Assembly: GCA_023459915.1 (NCBI GenBank)
Contig: JAEWSN010000139.1
Span: forward strand, 1 to 12,671
DNA length: 12,671 nucleotides
Source: Bacillota bacterium
GTDB taxonomy: Bacteria; Bacillota; Clostridia; DSM-8532
Reading direction: 5' to 3'
Part shown: piece after piece, positions 1 through 6,572 of the stretch
Layout: the number at the start of each line of letters is the position of its first letter
Numbering within the stretch: position 1 is the first letter of the stretch
Notes under the pieces: generated by a model
What the model saw: only the letters and a program-made list of their open reading frames with translations
Databases searched by the model: none
Told to the model about the DNA's origin: nothing
Position numbers and translations under genes: made by a program

Positions 1-246
1 CATCTAAAATGCGGTTTGCACCATTTTTGAATGTTTGATACCAAAGTCAGGTAGCATACCATATTTGCAACGTCAAGGCGAATGCGCCTTTTTTTATTGC
101 CGTTTTCCAGGGCCCAAAAGCACCCCATAAAGCGTCCAAACGCACCCAAAAAGCAAAACCCCAACCGGAACCCCGGCATGCGTTCCCGCACACCCGCGCA
201 GCGTTGGGCCAGGTCGTGCCCGGCGGGTACATGGTCTTGCGGGGGA
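1..246. other. Gap with no supported gene
   Basis: The first 70 or so bases are more AT-rich than the rest of the window. Apart from the terminator at 75-95 and a weak minus-strand hairpin (167-171 pairing with 182-186, with a T-rich stretch at 148-160 read leftward) that might end the truA transcript, nothing is recognised. Open frames here lack ribosome binding sites and run opposite to, or across, real genes. Confidence 0.5.
75..95 (+). terminator. Rho-independent terminator for plus-strand transcription entering from the left
   Basis: A six-base-pair stem, AAGGCG pairing with CGCCTT around an AATG loop, is followed directly by a run of T residues (91-95, then ATT). This is the standard intrinsic terminator shape on the plus strand. 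The gene it would serve must lie left of the window, because no plus-strand gene end is visible in positions 1-74. Read on the minus strand the hairpin is not followed by T residues, so it would not obviously terminate the truA transcript. Confidence 0.6.
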
Positions 247-507
247 TCACTCCTCCACCCGGATCTCCATCCGGTCAAAATGGACCTGTTCAAAAAACTG
301 ATCACTGCCAAAGGAGGTGCGCCGGAACCGGACATACTCCTTCGTGTTCTTGGTCAGCCACATGGGTACCGCAACGGACAATTCCCGGCAGACGTCCACC
401 AGCAGCTGCTCGAGCCGGTCCTGGTAGCCGCCGATCCCATCGGGCACTTCGGCCGTCACGTCCCGCAGCACGGTTGGCCCGTGAAACAGGCGCCCGTTCA
501 TTTTCAT
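247..507 (-). CDS. Small protein of unknown function, coupled to truA
   Basis: This 86-residue frame starts at an ATG that overlaps the truA stop as ATGA, so the two genes are almost certainly translated from one message. An SD-like GGGAGGAGC lies just upstream inside the end of truA. The protein has no signal peptide, membrane segment or Cys/His metal cluster. Its C-terminal half (about residues 50-86) looks like a constrained block rich in aromatic and charged residues: W50, KNTKEY at 54-58, RFRRT at 60-64, FFEQVHFDR at 71-79. I have an impression of having seen a similar block in small clostridial proteins, but I cannot name the family. The coupling suggests co-expression with tRNA modification but not a function. 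No rplM follows it in the window. The gene is probably real; its role is unknown. Confidence 0.75.
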   Translation of the reverse strand: MKMNGRLFHGPTVLRDVTAEVPDGIGGYQDRLEQLLVDVCRELSVAVPMWLTKNTKEYVRFRRTSFGSDQFFEQVHFDRMEIRVEE

Positions 508-1259
508 GCTTGCTCCTCCCCGCCATAGCTCACGGACATCATGCACAGGCCGCAGGCCGGCGCCGTCTTGCCGGCCAGCCGGCGATCCCCGTGCAGCAGC
601 AACTCCCGGACGCTGTCCGGCGTCCGCTTTTCCATCCCCACCTCCACCATTGTGCCCGCAAGGATGCGCACCATGTTGTACAGAAACCCGTTGCCCATGA
701 CATCGTACTGCAGCAGTCCGTCCCCGGCATCCGTCCAGTCGCTCTGTGCGATGGTGCGGACAAAGGTCTTGACACTGTGACCCGACGCGCAGAACGCACC
801 GAAATGATGCGTTCCCAGGAACAAAGCCGCCGCTTCCCGCATGGCGGAAAGACACAGTGGACGCGGCACATGCCAGGCCCGGCCCGCCAGCAGCGCGGAG
901 CGCTGGGGCCTGTTGAGCACGAGATACCGGTAGTGCTTCTGTCGCGCGTCCTTTCTGGGGTGGAAGCCCATCGGCACCTCGACGGAGCTGCGCACTGAAA
1001 TGGTATCGGGCAGCACCGCGTTCAGCGCCGTCGCAAACCGCTCCGGCGGAATGCCGGACTCGGTCTGGAAACAGGCCACCTGGCCCGCGGCATGCACCCC
1101 GGCATCCGTGCGTCCGGCCCCGATCGGCAGGCAAGGCGTGCCGGTGAGCATTCCGATGGCCTGTCCCAGCTGCTGCTGGACACTGATGCCGTTTTTCTGC
1201 ACCTGCCAGCCGTGAAACGCGCTGCCGTCATATTCAAGAATCAAGCGGATGTTGCGCAC
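504..1259 (-). CDS. truA: tRNA pseudouridine synthase A
   Basis: TruA converts uridines 38-40 in the anticodon stem of many tRNAs to pseudouridine, acting in the cytoplasm without cofactors. The 251-residue protein opens with RNIRLILEYDGSAFHGWQ, typical of the family, and carries the GAGRTDAGVHA active-site motif with catalytic Asp52. Length is normal. I chose the GTG at 1259 rather than the ATG at 1265: the SD sequence AAGGGAG abuts the ATG with no spacing but lies six bases from the GTG, and the GTG gives the family's usual MRN N-terminus. A sigma-A-like promoter sits at 1317-1345. In many Firmicutes truA follows ecfT directly and precedes rplM-rpsI; here it is a separate unit whose stop overlaps a small downstream gene. 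Identification is very secure; the start is likely. Confidence 0.95.
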   Translation of the reverse strand: MRNIRLILEYDGSAFHGWQVQKNGISVQQQLGQAIGMLTGTPCLPIGAGRTDAGVHAAGQVACFQTESGIPPERFATALNAVLPDTISVRSSVEVPMGFHPRKDARQKHYRYLVLNRPQRSALLAGRAWHVPRPLCLSAMREAAALFLGTHHFGAFCASGHSVKTFVRTIAQSDWTDAGDGLLQYDVMGNGFLYNMVRILAGTMVEVGMEKRTPDSVRELLLHGDRRLAGKTAPACGLCMMSVSYGGEEQA

Positions 1260-1302
1260 GGGCATCTCCCTTCGGCCATCCCCTGCGGCCGTCTCCGGCC
1301 GG

Positions 1303-1331
1303 GTCAGGGCCGTTTCAGTTTATGCTATAAT
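1303..1331 (+). promoter_or_regulatory. Candidate extended -10 promoter for the acetyltransferase-thioesterase unit
   Basis: A perfect TATAAT lies at 1326-1331, preceded by TG at 1323-1324 (an extended -10). The expected -35 position, near 1303-1308, reads GTCAGG and is a poor match, which is tolerated when the -10 is extended. Transcription would begin near 1338, about 30 bases before the ATG at 1370. Confidence 0.55.
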
Positions 1332-1345
1332 GAGGCGGTGGTCAA
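1317..1345 (-). promoter_or_regulatory. Candidate sigma-A promoter for truA
   Basis: On the minus strand TTGACC (1340-1345) and TAAACT (1317-1322) are separated by exactly 17 bases, giving five and four matches to the -35 and -10 consensus. Transcription would begin near 1310, about 50 bases before the truA start. The element overlaps the plus-strand -10 of the acetyltransferase gene at 1326-1331. Confidence 0.55.
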
Positions 1346-1369
1346 CGTGACCGGCAGGAGGAAGGACCC

Positions 1370-1954
1370 ATGCTCAGAGGCAAACACGTCACGCTCCGCC
1401 CCATCCGCCCCGACGAACTCGACATTGTCTACCGGCACCTGTCCAATGTCAACGAAAAAGGGCAGTGGTGGCATCTCGATTTGCCAAGCGAGCAGGCGTT
1501 CCGCCACGAGTATGCCCAGAACGGCTGCTGGGGGGAACGCGAGGGGCGTGTGCTCATCGTCCCCAACGGGGCGGACGAGGGTCCGCTGTCCACCGGCTTC
1601 GCGCCGGTCGGCGAACTCATCTACTTCCGCGGACTCGACTATCAGGCCGGCGTGGAAATCGGCTACGAGATCTTCCATGTCCGGGACTATGGCAAGGGCT
1701 ACGTCACAGAAGCCCTTGCCCTGTTTTGCGCCTGGCTGTTCGCGGCACGGCCATTCAACCGGGTGCAGGTGAACCTGATGGCTGAAAACATCGGCAGCCG
1801 GCGTGTCGCCGAGAAATGCGGGTTCAGGCATGAGGGCACCATGCGCGCCGCGACCTGGCATCGCGGCAGATATCACGATTTGGAGCTGTTCTCCCTGCTG
1901 CGCGAGGAGTGCCCGCCGCTCGAAACACTGCTGAACGGAGGAGACGACGCATGA
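1370..1954 (+). CDS. GNAT-family N-acetyltransferase, RimJ/RimL type
   Basis: This 194-residue protein has the GNAT fold signatures of the RimJ/RimL branch, which acetylates protein N-termini, other amines or small molecules using acetyl-CoA. The opening block ending LRPIRPDELD is typical. The acetyl-CoA pyrophosphate loop is RDYGKG at 105-110, and NIGSRRVAEKCGF (140-152) is the conserved C-terminal motif. An insertion around residues 53-80, between the early helices and the central strands, is somewhat longer than in small family members. The SD sequence AGGAGG lies just upstream of the ATG. The stop overlaps the thioesterase start as ATGA, implying joint translation. The substrate cannot be told from the sequence; homologues range from ribosomal protein modification to detoxification or drug resistance. 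Confidence 0.88.
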   Translation: MLRGKHVTLRPIRPDELDIVYRHLSNVNEKGQWWHLDLPSEQAFRHEYAQNGCWGEREGRVLIVPNGADEGPLSTGFAPVGELIYFRGLDYQAGVEIGYEIFHVRDYGKGYVTEALALFCAWLFAARPFNRVQVNLMAENIGSRRVAEKCGFRHEGTMRAATWHRGRYHDLELFSLLREECPPLETLLNGGDDA

Positions 1955-2451
1955 GCACGGAATCGAAAAGGGAAACGCCGGTCCGCCGCCAAAAGCACCC
2001 GGCGGATTCACGGGTCGAGATGACCGAGCTCGTCCTGCCAAACGACACCAACCTGCTGGGCAATCTGCTGGGCGGCCGGTTGCTCCACTGGATGGACATC
2101 GCCGGCGCCATGGCGGCGCAGCGGCACTGCAACAGCATCGTGGCCACCGCGGCCATCGACAGTGTGGAATTCAACCAGCCTGTCCATGTCGGGGACATTG
2201 TCCGCCTGCAGGCTTCCGTGACATGGGTGGGCCGAACCTCCATGGAAGTCCGGGTCGATGTGTATGCCGAGGATTACCGCCAGGACGAAAGGCGTTTCAC
2301 CAACAAGGCTTACCTCACCTTTGTCGCGATTGGGGAGAACGGACGCCCCACGCTGGTACCAGACCTCATCCCGCAAACCCAGGACGAAACCGCCGAAGCC
2401 GAAGCCGCGCTCAAGCGGCGGGCCATCCGTCTGGGAACAAAGACGAACTGA
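1951..2451 (+). CDS. Acyl-CoA thioesterase, hotdog fold (YkhA/YciA-like)
   Basis: The 166-residue product matches the BACH/YciA/YkhA group of acyl-CoA hydrolases, which cleave acyl-CoA to free acid and CoA. Key features are the N-terminal motif PNDTNLLGN-LLGGRLLHWMD at 30-49, with the likely catalytic Asp49, and IDSVEFNQPVHVGDIV at 69-84, the usual second half of the active site. It is a single hotdog domain with an ordinary length for the family, followed by a charged tail (about 146-166). The ATG at 1951 overlaps the acetyltransferase stop and has GGAGGAG about eight bases upstream; frames extending further upstream are just the overlapping end of the previous gene. Pairing a CoA-releasing hydrolase with an acetyl-CoA-using enzyme is suggestive, but no pathway can be assigned. 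Confidence 0.9.
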   Translation: MSTESKRETPVRRQKHPADSRVEMTELVLPNDTNLLGNLLGGRLLHWMDIAGAMAAQRHCNSIVATAAIDSVEFNQPVHVGDIVRLQASVTWVGRTSMEVRVDVYAEDYRQDERRFTNKAYLTFVAIGENGRPTLVPDLIPQTQDETAEAEAALKRRAIRLGTKTN

Positions 2452-2459
2452 CACGGCAT

Positions 2460-2473
2460 CCGCCAACCGGCGG
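2460..2473 (+). terminator. Possible terminator hairpin between convergent genes
   Basis: CCGCC and GGCGG pair around an AACC loop, followed by only three T residues, nine bases after the thioesterase stop. A near copy of the core (CCGCCAACCGGC at 2511-2522) forms a second hairpin, ATGCCG pairing with CGGCAT, closer to the convergent gene's end. The position is right for a terminator but the U tract is poor. Confidence 0.3.
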
Positions 2474-2540
2474 TTTCAGATCCATCCCCAACAGAAGGTT
2501 CCGTTCCATGCCGCCAACCGGCATATCCCGATTCAAGCCC

Positions 2541-2825
2541 TCATCCCCGCGGATTGCGGTTCCCCGGAAGCCTGTGCTCCGCGCTCCCCATGATAAACTC
2601 CAGAATGCGGTTCATGATTTCCAGCTCAATCTTTTGCTGTTCCGCTTTCGTCAGCCGTTCCAGTATTTCCGGCGGGTGCTCGAAAAGCACCTTCGGCGGC
2701 TTTCTGACCACGGAGACCATCGCGCCGGAAAACGACACAGCCTCGGAATCGTAATCCACCCGCACCACGAAGGTCGGGTCAAAACTCTTCTCCCGAACCA
2801 CGCCCACTTTGATTTTTGGATCCAT
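2541..2825 (-). CDS. Small protein of unknown function
   Basis: This frame encodes 94 residues from an ATG with GGGAGG about eight bases upstream, a good ribosome binding site. It has no family I recognise. The N-terminal half reads as a small beta-rich region (residues 4-48, alternating hydrophobic residues such as VVREKSFDPTFVVRVDYDS). Residues 52-78 form a charged amphipathic helix (EILERLTKAEQQKIELEIMNR) that could mediate coiled-coil or dimer contacts. The tail is short and basic. There is no signal peptide or membrane segment. It lies 104 bases after the PHP-domain gene on the same strand with no obvious promoter, so it may be the last gene of the transcript from the ECF module. The SD and composition support a real gene; function cannot be assigned. 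Confidence 0.65.
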   Translation of the reverse strand: MDPKIKVGVVREKSFDPTFVVRVDYDSEAVSFSGAMVSVVRKPPKVLFEHPPEILERLTKAEQQKIELEIMNRILEFIMGSAEHRLPGNRNPRG

Positions 2826-2929
2826 GCCTGGGTCCTCCCTTCATGCCGCATGCGCAACGGACAGTCGCTGCCGACACCGTGCGCGGCGGTCCCGAAAGCC
2901 ATGTTCACATCCCGCAATCATCTGCCGGG

Positions 2930-3601
2930 TCAGGACATGACAAGCGCGGGTGTTTTGATCCTGCGCAGCAGCGCGGCCAAACCCACGGTGTCCTCCGGGA
3001 GCTCCGGCAGGTGAATCCCGCCGCGCGCCACATCCATCTGCTGATGGAAGTCGGAGCCGGAGAGGGCGACCCATCCCCTTTTTTCCGCCTCCAGCATCGC
3101 CCGCGCGTTGTCGGACTGGTGTCGCGGATTGCCGTTGTATACTTCCAACCCATGCACCAGCGTATCATACATTTGTGAAATATAGGGCCGAAAGGGATGT
3201 GCCTGAATCAGCAACAGGTTTTCCTCCCGGGCCAGCCGGGCAAGTCCCGACGGTCCGAGCCTGTGCATCTGCGGATGGGCCAGTATCCGTTCGGCGGTGA
3301 GACCGTACACCAGCACGTCATCACGGGTTCCCGGGAAGGTGAATTCCATGCCCAGGTACACTTTCACACCACAGGCCTCGCCCGCGGCCCGGGCATGCCG
3401 GTAGCCCGTCAGCCACGCCGACACCCGGTCCTCCCAGCTGTCCGCCATCCGCTTGTCGAACCAGCCCGCCTGGAAATGATCGGTCACCACCACTGCGTCG
3501 TAGCCGTGTTTGGCGTACATGGCAATGCCGTCCGCCGCCGGAACATGGCCGCAGGGACTTGTTTCCGCCGTATGGAAATGTGTTTCAACCAAATGGGACA
3601 T
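2930..3601 (-). CDS. PHP-domain metal-dependent phosphoesterase
   Basis: The 223-residue protein is a stand-alone PHP domain, the fold of histidinol phosphatase, TrpH/YciV nucleases and the DNA polymerase III exonuclease-like domain. The metal-binding residues appear complete: the H8-F-H10 pair, D41-H42 in TDH, E86 in GMEF, H135 in AHPFRP, and D184 and H186 in GSDFH. Such proteins hydrolyse phosphate esters with two or three metal ions. The ATG at 3601 follows AAGGAG with six-base spacing and gives a natural N-terminus that runs straight into the first metal motif, so longer frames are rejected. It lies 80 bases after ecfT on the same strand. The substrate (phosphorylated metabolite, 3'-phosphoadenosine phosphate or oligonucleotide) cannot be decided from sequence, and the link to vitamin uptake is positional only. 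Confidence 0.88.
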   Translation of the reverse strand: MSHLVETHFHTAETSPCGHVPAADGIAMYAKHGYDAVVVTDHFQAGWFDKRMADSWEDRVSAWLTGYRHARAAGEACGVKVYLGMEFTFPGTRDDVLVYGLTAERILAHPQMHRLGPSGLARLAREENLLLIQAHPFRPYISQMYDTLVHGLEVYNGNPRHQSDNARAMLEAEKRGWVALSGSDFHQQMDVARGGIHLPELPEDTVGLAALLRRIKTPALVMS

Positions 3602-3681
3602 GCCTGCTCCTTTTGTCGTCAACGCCCACCATCTGATGCCAGTGCAAAAAGTCGCGGAAGCGCGTTGTTGCGCTGACATCA

Positions 3682-4479
3682 TCACATCAGACGGAGGACA
3701 ACAAACACCGCCAGCACCAGCACGCACAACAGGCTGGCCCACGCGTCATCCATGGTGAACCGCAGCACCTTGAGCCGGGTTCTGCCCTCGCCGCCACGAT
3801 ACCCCCTGGATTCCATGGCCTCGGCCAGCTCGTCCGCACGTTTGAACGCGCTGACAAACAGGGGCACCAGCACGGGCACAAAGCTGCGCACCCGCTTGAA
3901 GAGGTTGCCGGTATCAAATTCCGCGCCCCTGGAGGCCTGCGCCTTCATGATGCGTTCCGTTTCCTCCAGCAGGGTGGGGATGAACCGCAAGGCAATCGAC
4001 ATCATCATGGAGATTTCATGAACCGGCACCTTCAGGTGGCGCAAGGGAGACATCAGACGTTCCAGCCCGTCGGTCAGCGCCATCGGCGTGGTGGTCAGCG
4101 TCATCAGCGAGGCGATGATGACCAGCATGCACAAGCGGAAGAAGATGCGGATGCCCATCTGGAGCCCCTCGTGGGTGATGGTCAGCGGTCCCAGGGTCAC
4201 CAGCTCGCGACCCGGGATGAGAAACAGGTTCAGGATGGTGGTGAACGCCAGCAGCACCAGCAGCGGTTTGAGCCCCTTGAGCGACTGCTTGGGCGGCACA
4301 CCGCTGACCAGCAGCAGAAAGGCGGTCCATCCGGAGAGCAGGAGATACTCGGGCCACGCCTCCATCAAAAAGACAATGACCATGAAAACGCCGGTCCACG
4401 CAAGCTTTGCGCGCGGATCCATCCGATGGAGAACGGATTGGCCGGGAATGTACTGTCCCAGCGTGATGTTGCCAATCAT
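3682..4479 (-). CDS. ecfT: ECF transporter transmembrane component EcfT
   Basis: EcfT is the membrane scaffold of energy-coupling-factor vitamin and metal importers; it couples ATP hydrolysis by the EcfA subunits to substrate-binding S components. The 265-residue protein has hydrophobic segments near residues 25-60, 70-90, 108-130 and 247-264. It also has the two cytoplasmic coupling helices ending in the diagnostic tripeptides SRG at 183-185 and SRG at 224-226, which contact the ATPases. The family N-terminus is clear (GQYIPGQSVLHRMDPRAKL). The ATG at 4479 overlaps the stop of the fused EcfA gene as ATGA, with a GGGGGTGGAGG stretch upstream, so translation is coupled. No S component gene is in the window, as expected for a shared group II module that serves several S proteins encoded elsewhere. 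Confidence 0.95.
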   Translation of the reverse strand: MIGNITLGQYIPGQSVLHRMDPRAKLAWTGVFMVIVFLMEAWPEYLLLSGWTAFLLLVSGVPPKQSLKGLKPLLVLLAFTTILNLFLIPGRELVTLGPLTITHEGLQMGIRIFFRLCMLVIIASLMTLTTTPMALTDGLERLMSPLRHLKVPVHEISMMMSIALRFIPTLLEETERIMKAQASRGAEFDTGNLFKRVRSFVPVLVPLFVSAFKRADELAEAMESRGYRGGEGRTRLKVLRFTMDDAWASLLCVLVLAVFVVLRLM

Positions 4480-6338
4480 GCCTCCACCCCCTTCAGGCTT
4501 TGCGACGCGAGCGCCTGTACCGCCTCGGCAACCGTCAGCACGGTTGGCAGCGCAATGCCGCTGCGTTGGGCGCATGCCTGCATCAGGCGGGTAATCGCCG
4601 GAACATCCAGATGCATGTCCCGCAGGGTGTCTCCACGGGAAAAAATGCGACGCGGTGTGTCCAGCAGTGCCACGCGGCCTGTCTTCAGCACCAGGACACG
4701 ATCCGCGAAGGCGGCCATGTCTTCCATGTTGTGGGAGATCAGCACGATGGTGGTGCCCTCGGATTGATTCAAGCCCCGGAGCAGCGCGAACACCTCGTGG
4801 CTCCCGCGGGGATCGAGTCCCGCCGTGGGCTCATCCAGAATGAGGATGGACGGCTCCATGGCCAGCACGCCGGCGATGGCCACCCGCCGCTTCTGCCCGC
4901 CGGACAATTCAAATGGAGACTTTTCCATCAACTCCGGCGCAATGGAGAGCAACGCGGCCGCCTTGTCCACCCGCCGGTCCACTTCCCCGGCGGGAAGGCT
5001 CTGCTGCGTGAGCCCGAACGCGATGTCCTTGCGCACCGTTTCCTCGAACAGCTGGTGCTCCGGGTACTGGAAAATGAGACCGACCCTGCGCCGCAACGAT
5101 TTGAGCGTTTTGGGCTCAAGCTTGACACCCTCGACCTCGATGCTGCCGGAGGTTCCCTTGAGCAGGCCGTTCAGATGCTGAACCAGGGTGGACTTGCCTG
5201 AACCGGTGTGACCGATGATGCCGAGAATCTCGCCCTTGTGGATGTCCAGGGACACACCGTCAATCGCGGTTTTTTCGTACAGCGTCCCCGGCATGTAGAC
5301 ATGCCGCAGATCGCGGATGCGAATCAGCGGCGGCGTCTCCTCCGCTGTGGAAGGGTTCCCCACGATATCCTCACGGCTCTCCGCTGGGATGTCCTCCGTC
5401 CCGTTCCCTGCGATGTTTTCCGCTGCGACGCTTGTGGCGTCAACCCCCACTGCGAGCTTTTGCGCGGCAATCCGCTCATCGAGCTTTTGCGCGGCAACCA
5501 CCTCATCGAGCATCTGCCGGGCCTGCGCCTCGGTGACAGGCAGTGGGCCGTTGTACAGCCCCGCCTGAATGAGTGCCTCGCCAAAAGCCGTTGTCTGGGG
5601 CACATCCAGTCCCGCCGTCCGGAGCAAATCCGCCTGGGCAAAGACCTCGCCGGGCGTACCCTGGCAAAGGACGGCCCCGGCCTGCATCACAAGCACATGA
5701 TCGGCCTGTATCGCCTCTTCCATGTGATGGGTAATCAGGATCACCGTCATGCCATGTCCCGCATGAAGCTCATGGATGGCCTGCAGGACTTCCTGCCGCC
5801 CTTCGGGGTCGAGCATGGAGGTCGCCTCGTCGAGCACGATGCATTTGGGCTGCATCGCCAGGATGCCGGCAATCGCGATGCGCTGCTTCTGTCCGCCGGA
5901 GAGCATGTGCGGGGAATGGTGAAGGTACTCTGTCATGTTCACCATCTCCAGCGAATCGTCCACCCGTTTGCGGATTTCGGCCTGCGGCACCCCCAGATTC
6001 TCCGGCCCGAACGCGACATCCTCCTCGACGGTGGTCGCGACGATCTGGTTGTCCGGATTCTGGAACACCACGCCCACGGTCTTTCGCACCTGCCACAAAT
6101 GCGCCTCATCCATGGTTGTCATGCCGTCGACAACCACGGTGCCCTCCGCCGGCAGCAGCAATGCGTTCATGAGCCTGGACAAGGTGGATTTCCCGGATCC
6201 GTTCCGGCCGAGCACCACCCAGAACGCGCCCTGCGGCACATGAAGGGTCATGTCCGAAACGGCCGTTTTCGCCGGCATTTCCGGAATATGCGCCGCATAC
6301 CGGTATACGGCATGTTGCATGTCGATGATGTTGCGCAT
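4476..6338 (-). CDS. Fused ECF transporter ATPase EcfA1-EcfA2
   Basis: A single 620-residue frame holds both ATPases of an ECF transporter. The first domain has Walker A GRNGSGKS (44-51), Q-loop Gln93, signature LSGGQ (146-150), Walker B CIVLDE (166-171) followed by ATSMLDP as in EcfA1, and H-loop His204. The second has GHTGSGKS (376-383), Gln424, LSGGQ (478-482), ILILDE (498-503) followed by PTAGLDP as in EcfA2, and His536. Both sites look catalytically intact. Between them lies a low-complexity linker (about 270-336) containing a duplicated nine-residue unit. In most Firmicutes these are two adjacent genes after rplQ. The ATG at 6338 is preferred because GGGAG lies five bases upstream; earlier starts at 6350 and 6353 lack an SD. 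The product forms the cytoplasmic motor that docks on EcfT, encoded immediately downstream. Confidence 0.93.
   Translation of the reverse strand: MRNIIDMQHAVYRYAAHIPEMPAKTAVSDMTLHVPQGAFWVVLGRNGSGKSTLSRLMNALLLPAEGTVVVDGMTTMDEAHLWQVRKTVGVVFQNPDNQIVATTVEEDVAFGPENLGVPQAEIRKRVDDSLEMVNMTEYLHHSPHMLSGGQKQRIAIAGILAMQPKCIVLDEATSMLDPEGRQEVLQAIHELHAGHGMTVILITHHMEEAIQADHVLVMQAGAVLCQGTPGEVFAQADLLRTAGLDVPQTTAFGEALIQAGLYNGPLPVTEAQARQMLDEVVAAQKLDERIAAQKLAVGVDATSVAAENIAGNGTEDIPAESREDIVGNPSTAEETPPLIRIRDLRHVYMPGTLYEKTAIDGVSLDIHKGEILGIIGHTGSGKSTLVQHLNGLLKGTSGSIEVEGVKLEPKTLKSLRRRVGLIFQYPEHQLFEETVRKDIAFGLTQQSLPAGEVDRRVDKAAALLSIAPELMEKSPFELSGGQKRRVAIAGVLAMEPSILILDEPTAGLDPRGSHEVFALLRGLNQSEGTTIVLISHNMEDMAAFADRVLVLKTGRVALLDTPRRIFSRGDTLRDMHLDVPAITRLMQACAQRSGIALPTVLTVAEAVQALASQSLKGVEA
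5454..5507 (-). repeat. Two tandem 27-base units in the EcfA fusion linker
   Basis: Positions 5454-5480 and 5481-5507 are near-identical 27-base units differing at only a few positions. They encode DERIAAQKL and DEVVAAQKL, a nine-residue duplication in the inter-domain linker. Being in frame and a multiple of three, the array lengthens the linker without disturbing either ATPase. Confidence 0.9.
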
Positions 6339-6359
6339 GCTGTCTCCCATCACGACAAA

Positions 6360-6391
6360 GATGGAGACCGGACGAAAGTCCGCTCTCCATC
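6360..6391 (-). terminator. Strong hairpin just upstream of the fused ecfA gene (terminator or attenuator)
   Basis: On the minus strand GATGGAGA pairs with TCTCCATC and, after one G-G mismatch, CGGAC pairs with GTCCG around a TTTC loop: 13 base pairs in all. It is followed by TTTGT, a weak U tract, and then the ribosome binding site and start of ecfA within about 20 bases. It is the best candidate for ending or attenuating the ribosomal transcript, but the short U tract leaves open that it only protects or regulates the downstream message. Confidence 0.45.
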
Positions 6392-6431
6392 CGTTTGTCA
6401 GTTATCACCAAAATCGTTGCCCGATGCGGTT

Positions 6432-6570
6432 GCGCATCCTGGCGGCGTGGCCTGGCGTTGCCTTGGCGGCGCCTTGGCTTGCCACGATGCTGCTGCCTCT
6501 ACCGTTTCCAGAAAACATTGGCCAAACTCGCCATTCTTTTCTGGAAAAGAGTCAGCGCATCCTGGCGGCG
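6432..6570. repeat. Pair of 16-base direct repeats flanking the hairpin after rplQ
   Basis: GCGCATCCTGGCGGCG occurs exactly at 6432-6447 and again at 6555-6570, on either side of the 43-base inverted repeat. A related 12-base match, TGGCGGCGCCTT, links 6464-6475 with 6563-6574, the latter reaching the rplQ stop codon. The gap between rplQ and ecfA (6339-6572) is thus partly built of duplicated sequence; no gene is seen in it. Confidence 0.75.
6505..6547 (-). repeat. Long inverted repeat downstream of rplQ
   Basis: An 11-base perfect inverted repeat (TTTCCAGAAAA and TTTTCTGGAAA) extends inward through further pairing with two mismatches to a seven-base loop, 43 bases overall. It lies 26 bases after the rplQ stop. 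No T run follows on either strand, so it is not a textbook terminator; it may stabilise the 3' end of the ribosomal message. Confidence 0.7.
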
Positions 6571-6572
6571 CC

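Noticed and set aside
35..62. Plus-strand TTGATA-16-TACCAT promoter-like pair
   Set aside because: It would start transcription only a few bases before the terminator at 75-95, leaving no useful transcript; the -10 match is poor.
3659..3674. Small hairpin AGCGC/GCGCT after ecfT as a terminator
   Set aside because: The stem is five base pairs and the T run is about ten bases away from it; read-through to the PHP gene seems more likely.
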